This document shows, piece by piece, positions 14,705 through 28,165 of a DNA stretch of 54,210 bases. The notes below the pieces were generated by a model, which was not told the DNA's origin, ran no database searches, and was given only the letters and a program-made list of their open reading frames with translations. Source of the DNA: Solirubrobacter phytolaccae (GTDB lineage: Bacteria; Actinomycetota; Thermoleophilia; Solirubrobacterales; Solirubrobacteraceae); contig NZ_JAPDDP010000049.1 of the NCBI RefSeq assembly GCF_027587195.1, forward strand, positions 1 through 54,210, written 5' to 3'. Every line of letters begins with the position of its first letter. The stretch's first letter is position 1. Position numbers and translations under genes: made by a program.

Positions 14705-16312
14705 ATGCCCACCGCGATGCGGTATCTCGCACTCGTCTGCGCCGTCTTGATGCTCGCCCCTGTGGCGTCGGCACGTGAACGCGCGCCCGGAGCCCCCGGC
14801 GACAAGGCGACCTGGGCGCAGGCCGAGAAGCTCGGGTTCGGGACGTCGGCGACGCGTGCGAGCCGTGTCTGGTTCACGCTGCGCGAGACCGGGCTGACCG
14901 AGGTCTTCTACCCCGACGTAACGCACCCGTCCGCGCGGGAGCTGACGTTCATGGTCGACGGCCGGCGGGTCACGACGGGCACGGTGGCCAACGACGCGCT
15001 CACCTACACCCACACGACCGAGACGGACGCCTGGCGCCTCATCCGCACCTACGTCAGCGACCCGGAGCGGGCGACGGTGCTGGTCAAGGTCCGGTTCGAG
15101 TCGCGCGACGGGGCCGACCACGACGTCGAGGTCGCGTTCGACCCGCAGCTCTACGGCGACGGTGACGACGACGTGGGCTGGACGCGCGGCCACGCGCTGC
15201 TCGCCCACGACGCGCACATCGCGAGCGCCCTCGTCGCCCGCCCGAGCCTCACCCGCACGAGCTCGGGCTACAAGGGCCGGGAGGAGGGCACGCTGCTCGA
15301 GCACACCTACGACGCCCTGCGGCCCGGGAACGTCGTCCAGCAGGCGCACACGCGGCTCACGGGGCGCGGGGACGACCGCGACCTCGTGCTGGCCCTCGGC
15401 TTCGGCACGCGTGGCAGCGAGGCGCTCGGCGCCGCCCAGGCCTCGCTCAACGCCGGCTGGGACGGCGTCGCCGCCGCGTACCGCCAGGGCTGGCTGGACT
15501 ACCGCAACACGCTGTTCCCGATCCCCGCCGCCGGGCTGCCCGTCCAGGCGGCCTACGAGACGAGCGTGCTGCTCCTGAAGGCCTTCGAGGACAAGGACGA
15601 CCAGGGCGCGTTCATCGCCAGCCCGAGCGCCGAGCACGACGTCGTGCGGGCGCGGGACCTCTACCACGTCGCCACAGGGCTGATCGCCGCGGGGGACAAG
15701 GCGGCCGCGAACCGCGCGCTGGACCAGCTCCTCGACGGCCGCATGGCCGGTGACGGGCTCACGCTCGTGCTCGCCCAGCAGCTCGCCAGCACGGACTGGA
15801 CGCGCGTGCGGCGGATCGCGGACAGCCTCGTCGGGGCCAAGAGCGGGTCGGCCGAGCGGATCGCCGGGCTCATCTGCGCGGCCGACCTCGCCCGTCGCAA
15901 GGGTGCCGTCGCCCGGGCCCGAAAGTACGAGCGGGTCGCCGACGCCTGGCAGCGCTCCGTCGCGGTCACCGAGGACAACGTCCTGGAGCTCGTCCGGCTC
16001 GGCGTCAAGCGCGCCGACGACCCTGCCGTCCTGAGCGTCCTTAGGACGAACCGGAAGGGCCAGTTCCAGCCCGCGAGGGTCGGTGCTCGCGGCGAGTACG
16101 AACTGCTCGCCGGACGCCCCGCGACCACCCAACTCGGCACGCTCGGTTCCGCCGTCAACGATGGCAACATGTTGGGCGAGCGCAACCCCGGCGCAACGCC
16201 TTTCGCCTGGTCACACGCACAGTTGGTCCGGCTCGCCTGGTCGATCGAGACCCGTACTCCGGTCGAGTTGCCCGCGGTCGTCGCCGCGCGCTACACGAGC
16301 GCCGCAAGCTAG
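14705..16312 (+). CDS. secreted GH15 glucodextranase/glucoamylase-like protein, shortened and probably impaired
   Basis: The 535-residue product has a signal peptide (MRYLALVCAVLMLAPVASA). It continues with PGAPGDKATWAQAEKLGFGTS and VWFTLRETGLTEVFYPDV, the characteristic N-terminal beta domain of bacterial glucodextranases and glucoamylases. The C-terminal half contains recognisable pieces of the GH15 (alpha/alpha)6 barrel: FIASPSAE, RARDLYHVATGLIAAGD, GLICAADLARRKG, LELVRLGVKRADDPAVL and PFAWSHAQLVRLAW. Relative to the family as I remember it, large barrel segments are absent. WPRDLY reads VRARDLY, and the region with the general-acid Glu (RWEE) is replaced by a short SGSAERIAG stretch. A Glu in MLGERNPG could be the remaining base. 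I infer a non-catalytic or altered carbohydrate-binding role. The start could also be ATG 14717. Confidence 0.72.
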   Translation: MPTAMRYLALVCAVLMLAPVASARERAPGAPGDKATWAQAEKLGFGTSATRASRVWFTLRETGLTEVFYPDVTHPSARELTFMVDGRRVTTGTVANDALTYTHTTETDAWRLIRTYVSDPERATVLVKVRFESRDGADHDVEVAFDPQLYGDGDDDVGWTRGHALLAHDAHIASALVARPSLTRTSSGYKGREEGTLLEHTYDALRPGNVVQQAHTRLTGRGDDRDLVLALGFGTRGSEALGAAQASLNAGWDGVAAAYRQGWLDYRNTLFPIPAAGLPVQAAYETSVLLLKAFEDKDDQGAFIASPSAEHDVVRARDLYHVATGLIAAGDKAAANRALDQLLDGRMAGDGLTLVLAQQLASTDWTRVRRIADSLVGAKSGSAERIAGLICAADLARRKGAVARARKYERVADAWQRSVAVTEDNVLELVRLGVKRADDPAVLSVLRTNRKGQFQPARVGARGEYELLAGRPATTQLGTLGSAVNDGNMLGERNPGATPFAWSHAQLVRLAWSIETRTPVELPAVVAARYTSAAS

Positions 16313-16335
16313 GCGCTATTCTTCTCTGCCACCTC

Positions 16336-16368
16336 GCACCGGAGCGGGGTTTTCTTCTGCCCCGGTGC
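16336..16368 (+). terminator. hairpin between GH15-like gene and rpmG
   Basis: GCACCGG (16336-16342) pairs with CCGGTGC (16362-16368), with GGGG/CCCC able to pair inside. It lies between the stop of the GH15-like gene and rpmG. It may end the upstream transcript or be part of the rpmG leader. Confidence 0.4.
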
Positions 16369-16402
16369 TTTACGAACCCACGACTCTCGGAGCACGCCGT
16401 CC

Positions 16403-16567
16403 ATGGCCCGCGGAGACGTCCGGATCGCAGTGACCCTCGCATGCGAGGACTGCAAGCGCCGGAACTATCAGACCAAGAAGTCCAAGCGCAATAACCCGGA
16501 TCGCATCACCCTGCGCAAGTACTGCAAGTGGTGCCGGCGTCATACCGGGCATCGCGAGACGCGCTAG
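16403..16567 (+). CDS. rpmG: 50S ribosomal protein L33
   Basis: This short gene encodes 54 residues starting [21 protein letters not shown] and ending [16 protein letters not shown]. The two CxxC pairs (CEDC and CKWC) make this the zinc-binding C+ form of L33. Zinc-dependent L33 often has a C- paralog used under zinc limitation; none is in the window. The position directly before secE-nusG is the usual one in actinobacteria. The ribosome site is weak. The product joins the large subunit near the E site. Confidence 0.95.
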   Translation: MARGDVRIAVTLACEDCKRRNYQTKKSKRNNPDRITLRKYCKWCRRHTGHRETR

Positions 16568-16589
16568 CTAAAAGGAACGACCCGGAACG

Positions 16590-17015
16590 ATGGCCACCAA
16601 TCGTCCAGACCGCGACGACGACGACCTCAGCGAGGATCGCGTCCGCGACGACGAGAACGCGCGTGACTTCGGCGAGACCGAGCCGCCGGATCCGCTCGGG
16701 CAGGCAATGCCCGACGTCACGGAGGCGCATATCGCCGAGTCCGGTGGCCCGGTCCGCAAGACGTCCGAGCAGCGCCCCGCGCACGAGGATCATCACGGCC
16801 ACAGCCATGAGGCGGACCGTCCGCGCAAGGGGATCTTCGGCCGCGCCGTCGACTTCCTGCGCGCGTCCTGGGCCGAGCTCAAGCGTGTGCAGTGGCCCGA
16901 CCGCCGTCAGGTGGGTCAGGGCACGGCAGTCACGCTCGGGTTCGTGGTCGTCGCGGGGGCTTACCTGGGCGCGCTCGACGCGCTCTGGAACCCTCTAATT
17001 CAGTGGATTCTCTGA
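16590..17015 (+). CDS. secE: preprotein translocase subunit SecE
   Basis: SecE is the small essential membrane subunit that clamps SecY. The conserved part is the last 60 residues: FGRAVDFLRASWAELKRVQWPDRRQVGQGT, the amphipathic cytoplasmic helix, followed by one transmembrane helix (TAVTLGFVVVAGAYLGALDAL). The first 75 residues are a poorly conserved acidic and His-rich extension (HEDHHGHSHE), longer than in E. coli relatives. AAAGGAACG lies upstream of the ATG. The gene is 23 bp after rpmG and 10 bp before nusG. Confidence 0.93.
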   Translation: MATNRPDRDDDDLSEDRVRDDENARDFGETEPPDPLGQAMPDVTEAHIAESGGPVRKTSEQRPAHEDHHGHSHEADRPRKGIFGRAVDFLRASWAELKRVQWPDRRQVGQGTAVTLGFVVVAGAYLGALDALWNPLIQWIL

Positions 17016-17025
17016 AGAAGGCCCC

Positions 17026-17547
17026 ATGTTTCGCTGGTACGTCATCAACACTTATTCCGGGCACGAGAACAAGGTCAAGCAGAACCTCGAGCACCGAGTC
17101 TCTTCCCTGAACCAGTCGCGCGCTGTGCGACAGGTCGTCGTTCCGACGGAGACCGTTCAGGAGATGAAGGACAACCAGAAGGTCTCGGTCGAGAAGCGGA
17201 CCATGCCCGGCTACGTGCTGGTGAACATGGACCTCAACGAGGACTCCTGGCAGGTCGTGAAGGGCACGCCGGGCGTCACCGGGTTCGTGGGTGCGTCGAA
17301 CGAGCCGATCCCGCTGACCCAAGCCGAGGTCGATCGCCTGCTCCACCGCGAGGTGGCGCAGAAGGTCCCGAGCAGGGCCCAGTTCACGATCGGCGAATCT
17401 GTCAAGGTGATCTCCGGTCCGCTGTCGGACTTCTCGGGTGAGATCTCCGAGATCAACGAGGACGCCTCGAAGCTCAAGGTGCTCGTTTCCATCTTCGGCC
17501 GCGAGACTCCTGTCGAGGTCGGGTACGACCAGGTGAAGAAGATCTAA
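17026..17547 (+). CDS. nusG: transcription termination/antitermination factor NusG
   Basis: NusG binds the RNA polymerase clamp and, through its KOW domain, Rho or ribosomal protein S10. The 173-residue protein has the NGN domain start [17 protein letters not shown], the [11 protein letters not shown] strand and the C-terminal KOW motif with [18 protein letters not shown]. It lacks the long N-terminal extension seen in mycobacterial NusG. The stop TAA overlaps the rplK ATG by one base (TAATG), which couples it to the ribosomal protein genes. Confidence 0.96.
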   Translation: MFRWYVINTYSGHENKVKQNLEHRVSSLNQSRAVRQVVVPTETVQEMKDNQKVSVEKRTMPGYVLVNMDLNEDSWQVVKGTPGVTGFVGASNEPIPLTQAEVDRLLHREVAQKVPSRAQFTIGESVKVISGPLSDFSGEISEINEDASKLKVLVSIFGRETPVEVGYDQVKKI

Positions 17548-17972
17548 TGGCCAAGAAAGTACTGACGACAATCAAGCTGCAGGCGCCCGGAGGCCAGGCC
17601 TCGCCGGCGCCGCCCGTGGGTCCCGCGCTGGGTCAGCACGGCATCAACATCATGGAGTTCGTGAAGGCGTTCAACGCCCAGACCGCGGGCGACGCGGGGG
17701 TCACCATCCCCGTCGTCATCACGGTCTACGAGGATCGCTCGTTCACGTTCGTCACCAAGACGCCGCCGGCCGCGGTGCTGATTCGCCAGGCGATCGGCAT
17801 CGACAAGGGGTCAGGCGAGCCGAACCGCACCAAGGTCGGCACGATCACCAACGAGCAGGTGCGCGCGATCGCTGAGAAGAAGCTCAACGATCTGAACGCG
17901 CACGACGTCGACCAGGCGGCCAAGATCATCGCGGGCACCGCCCGCTCTATGGGCGTGGAGGTCGTCGCGTAA
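17547..17972 (+). CDS. rplK: 50S ribosomal protein L11
   Basis: The 141-residue protein begins [18 protein letters not shown], with [20 protein letters not shown] as the signature of the N-terminal domain and [11 protein letters not shown] at the RNA-binding C-terminus. L11 forms part of the GTPase-associated centre together with L10 and L7/L12 encoded downstream. It overlaps nusG by one base at the start and rplA by one base at the end. Confidence 0.97.
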   Translation: MAKKVLTTIKLQAPGGQASPAPPVGPALGQHGINIMEFVKAFNAQTAGDAGVTIPVVITVYEDRSFTFVTKTPPAAVLIRQAIGIDKGSGEPNRTKVGTITNEQVRAIAEKKLNDLNAHDVDQAAKIIAGTARSMGVEVVA

Positions 17973-18697
17973 TGGCGAAGCACGGCAAGACATACGAAGA
18001 GTCCCGCGCGAAGGTGGACCGCAACCGCGAGTACACCCCGCTCGAGGCCGTCAAGCTGATGAAGGACGCCAAGCGCGCGAAGTTCGACGAGTCCGTCGAG
18101 GTTCACATCCGCACGGGTCTGAACGTCCGCCACGCCGACGAGCAGCTCCGCGGCACGATCGCGCTGCCGCACGGCCTCGGCAAGGAAGTCAAGATCGCCG
18201 TCTTCGCGAAGGGCGAGAAGGCCAAGGAGGCCGAGGAGGCCGGCGCGGACATCGTCGGCGCCGACGACCTCGCCGCGAAGATCCAGGAAGGCTTCATGGA
18301 CTTCGACGTCGCCATCGCGACGCCGGACATGATGCCGGTGGTCGGCCGCCTCGGCCGCATCCTCGGTCCGTCGGGCAAGATGCCGAACCCGAAGGTCGGC
18401 ACGGTCACCATGGACGTCGCCAAGGCCGTCCAGGAGTCCAAGTCCGGCAAGGTCGAGTACCGCACGGATCGCACCGCGATCGTGCACATGACCGTCGGCA
18501 AGACCTCCTTCTCTGACGAGCAGCTGCTCGACAACTACCGCGCGGTGATGGAAGAGATCAACCGCGCGAAGCCTTCCGCCGCGAAGGGCAAGTACATCCG
18601 CACCGTGACGCTCGCGTCGACCATGGGCCCCGGCATCAAGGTCGATCCGACGCGTCTTAAGGACTTGGTCGACACGGAGGCCGGCGCTACCGCGTAA
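17972..18697 (+). CDS. rplA: 50S ribosomal protein L1
   Basis: The 241-residue protein starts [16 protein letters not shown] and contains the L1 signatures [42 protein letters not shown] and [20 protein letters not shown]1 builds the mobile L1 stalk at the ribosomal E site and in many bacteria represses its own operon by binding a site in the mRNA. It starts on the last base of the rplK stop codon. Confidence 0.97.
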   Translation: MAKHGKTYEESRAKVDRNREYTPLEAVKLMKDAKRAKFDESVEVHIRTGLNVRHADEQLRGTIALPHGLGKEVKIAVFAKGEKAKEAEEAGADIVGADDLAAKIQEGFMDFDVAIATPDMMPVVGRLGRILGPSGKMPNPKVGTVTMDVAKAVQESKSGKVEYRTDRTAIVHMTVGKTSFSDEQLLDNYRAVMEEINRAKPSAAKGKYIRTVTLASTMGPGIKVDPTRLKDLVDTEAGATA

Positions 18698-18770
18698 GCG
18701 GTCTGCACACCCGGCCTCTCCCCAGACTCCGGCCGCCCACGAGGCGTAAGACCGGGATAGGAGAAAGCGC
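18698..18770 (+). ncRNA. candidate L10 ribosomal protein leader
   Basis: The 73 nt before rplJ can form two nested stems: CCCGG (18710-18714) with CCGGG (18752-18756), and GCCTC (18714-18718) with GAGGC (18741-18745). In many bacteria the L10-L7/L12 complex binds such a leader and represses rplJL. The position fits that leader. The exact family match was not tested. Confidence 0.45.
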
Positions 18771-19349
18771 TTGAACCGAGAGCAAAAGGCTCAGGTCATC
18801 CAGGAGGTGGCCGGGTCTCTACGTGAATCCCAGGCTGTCTTCGCGGTTGACTACCGCGGCATCTCTGTGGCCCAGGCCGCGGAGCTGCGCACCGCGCTCC
18901 GCGCGAACGACGCCAGCTTCACCGTCGTCAAGAACACGCTCGCCGAGCTCGCTGCCGGCGAGGTCGGTGCTGACGGCCTGAAGCCCCTTCTGAAGGGCCC
19001 GACCGCGATGACCTTCGTCCGTGGCGATGCCGCCGCGGCCGCGAAGGCGCTGCGTGACTTCCGCCGCTCGACGCAGAACACGCTGCTCGAGTTCAAGGGC
19101 GGCTGGATGGACGGTCAGGCGCTCTCGCCCGAGGACGTCGACGCGATCGCCCAGCTCCCGTCGAAGGAGGTCCTCATCGGCCGCCTCGTCGGCATGATCG
19201 CGTCGCCGCTCACCGGCCTCGCGACCGCCCTGAACAACCTGCCGGCCGGGCTCGCCCGCCAGCTGCAGGCGATCGTCGACCAGGGTCTCCTGGGCGGCGA
19301 CGCACCTGCACCCGCACCCGCTTCCGCTTCGACTGACACCGAGGAGTAA
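18771..19349 (+). CDS. rplJ: 50S ribosomal protein L10
   Basis: The TTG at 18771 is preceded by GGATAGGAG, a good ribosome site. The 192-residue protein shows the L10 features: FAVDYRGISVAQAAELRTALR, VVKNTLAELA, LKGPTAMTF and PSKEVLIGRLVGMIASP. The C-terminal tail, rich in Ala/Pro, is the likely region that extends the helix binding L7/L12 dimers. It anchors the stalk on the large subunit. Confidence 0.96.
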   Translation: MNREQKAQVIQEVAGSLRESQAVFAVDYRGISVAQAAELRTALRANDASFTVVKNTLAELAAGEVGADGLKPLLKGPTAMTFVRGDAAAAAKALRDFRRSTQNTLLEFKGGWMDGQALSPEDVDAIAQLPSKEVLIGRLVGMIASPLTGLATALNNLPAGLARQLQAIVDQGLLGGDAPAPAPASASTDTEE

Positions 19350-19355
19350 CAAAAC

Positions 19356-19742
19356 ATGGCTTCCAGCACCCAGGAGTGGATCGACGAGCTCAAGTCGATC
19401 AGCGTTCTCGAGCTTTCCGAGCGCATCAAGGCCCTCGAAGAGGCCTTCGGCGTCTCCGCGGCGGCGGTTGCCGTCGCCGGCCCGGGCGGCGGCGGTGGCG
19501 GCGGCGAGGCTGCCGAGGCCGCCGAGGAGCAGACCGCGTTCGACGTCGTCCTCACGGCCGCCGGCGACAAGAAGATCCAGGTCATCAAGGTCGTCCGCGC
19601 GGCGACCGGCCTGGGCCTGAAGGAGGCCAAGGCGCTCGTCGACGAGGCCCCCAAGCCCGTCAAGGAAGGCGTCGAGAAGGAAGAGGCCGAGAAGCTCAAG
19701 GCCGAGATCGAGGAGGCCGGCGGCTCCGTCGAGATCAAGTAG
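19356..19742 (+). CDS. rplL: 50S ribosomal protein L7/L12
   Basis: The 128-residue protein has the N-terminal dimerisation helices ([19 protein letters not shown]), a Gly/Ala-rich hinge and the conserved C-terminal domain [39 protein letters not shown]. The C-terminal domain recruits translation GTPases. It lies 6 bp after rplJ and is followed by a hairpin and a long structured gap before rpoB. Confidence 0.97.
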   Translation: MASSTQEWIDELKSISVLELSERIKALEEAFGVSAAAVAVAGPGGGGGGGEAAEAAEEQTAFDVVLTAAGDKKIQVIKVVRAATGLGLKEAKALVDEAPKPVKEGVEKEEAEKLKAEIEEAGGSVEIK

Positions 19743-19773
19743 ATCTCGAGCCGCTAGCGGTTCTTTGCTCGGA

Positions 19774-19792
19774 GGGCGCCCATGTGGCGCCC
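19774..19792 (+). terminator. hairpin after rplL (possible attenuator)
   Basis: GGGCGCC (19774-19780) and GGCGCCC (19786-19792) form a perfect 7-bp stem with a 5-nt loop, followed by TTCGGCGTTT. It lies 32 bp past the rplL stop. It may partly terminate transcription before rpoB, as the E. coli rplL-rpoB attenuator does. Confidence 0.55.
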
Positions 19793-19868
19793 TTCGGCGT
19801 TTAAGGGCCGCGTCGAACGTCAACGGCTGACCACGCCCACGAGCGCCGCGTCAGGGCCGGTTTCCCAC

Positions 19869-19915
19869 GGGTGCCCAACGCCGGCGTCCCCACAGGACCA
19901 TTTCGGTGGGCACCC
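19869..19915. repeat. 9-bp inverted repeat in the rplL-rpoB gap
   Basis: GGGTGCCCA (19869-19877) is perfectly complementary to TGGGCACCC (19907-19915), with a 29-nt loop. It is one of four hairpins in this gap. Confidence 0.4.
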
Positions 19916-19932
19916 CCCTCTCGATCGACGGT

Positions 19933-19957
19933 GTGCTCGCCGTTCGCAGGCGAGCAC
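19933..19957 (+). other. GC-rich hairpin in the rplL-rpoB gap
   Basis: GTGCTCGCC (19933-19941) pairs perfectly with GGCGAGCAC (19949-19957) around a 7-nt loop. There is no T-tract. It may be an RNA processing or pausing structure. Confidence 0.45.
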
Positions 19958-19975
19958 GCGCGAGGGCTTAACGCA

Positions 19976-20002
19976 CGAGAGCGGCCGACGGGGCCGCTCT
20001 CG
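19976..20002 (+). terminator. strong hairpin in the rplL-rpoB gap
   Basis: CGAGAGCGGCC (19976-19986) and GGCCGCTCTCG (19992-20002) form an 11-bp perfect stem with a 5-nt loop, followed by TTGCCGTT. It is the most terminator-like structure in the gap and lies about 430 bp before the rpoB start. Confidence 0.6.
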
Positions 20003-20346
20003 TTGCCGTTCCCTCCAGGGGGTTCGAGCCTATGACGGTGCCGGAAGTGCGCCGGCGAGGGGACATCTGGGGGGCGGTGACGGGCCGCTCTCCAGGTGAT
20101 GGCTCGGGGGGTGTTCGGACTGCTGGGACTTTACGGAGGTACGGGTAGCCGCACCATCCCCCGGAAGTGGTAACCGGAAATTGGTGCGCAGAAGACTCGC
20201 CGGGGCTTGCGTGCGCCGCTATCCTGTGGGCACTCGGCCGATAGTCGCAGCCGTCCACTTTTGCCCTTCCCGCCACATACGGGAGCCGGGCCGGACGGGG
20301 TCCGTGAGCGCCGAGCGCCCCTTGCACGGGGGTGTATGACCCCCTG

Positions 20347-20355
20347 TGCTATCTT
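20347..20355 (+). promoter_or_regulatory. candidate extended -10 promoter for rpoBC
   Basis: TGCTATCTT at 20347-20355 reads as a TGn-extended -10 element. A TTGCAC at 20322 is 22 bp away, too far for a normal -35. The resulting leader would be about 75 nt before the TTG start of rpoB. The 690-bp gap with several terminator-like hairpins makes an independent rpoBC promoter likely. About 300 bp between 20003 and 20321 show no gene. Confidence 0.4.
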
Positions 20356-20434
20356 GGTTGGTCGCGCCCGTATCACTTCGATACGCGTCGTGCGCCTTCC
20401 CCTCGCCCTACGACCCTCCCGAGGAGTCGCCGTC

Positions 20435-28060
<7,626 letters not shown>

Positions 28061-28081
28061 GTCTTAGCTGTGAAGTAGTAC

Positions 28082-28110
28082 GAAGGGCCCGCTTCGGCGG
28101 GCCCTTCTTG
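28082..28110 (+). terminator. strong intrinsic terminator after rpoC
   Basis: GAAGGGCCCGC (28082-28092) and GCGGGCCCTTC (28097-28107) form an 11-bp perfect stem with a TTCG tetraloop, followed by TTGTTTC. It closes the RNA polymerase operon and insulates the accessory genes downstream. Confidence 0.92.
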
Positions 28111-28165
28111 TTTCTGGGGCGCCGCGCGTGTTCTCATTGCCGTCTCAACGCAGACGGAGGGGACC

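Noticed and set aside
14695-14877. Longer N-terminus for the epoxide-hydrolase-like protein
   Set aside because: It would be antisense to the signal peptide of the divergent GH15-like protein and has no homology to alpha/beta hydrolases.
20021-20030. GGTTCGAGCC, similar to a tRNA T-loop
   Set aside because: The flanking bases do not form a T-stem, D-arm, anticodon arm or acceptor stem. The upstream bases belong to the 19976-20002 hairpin.
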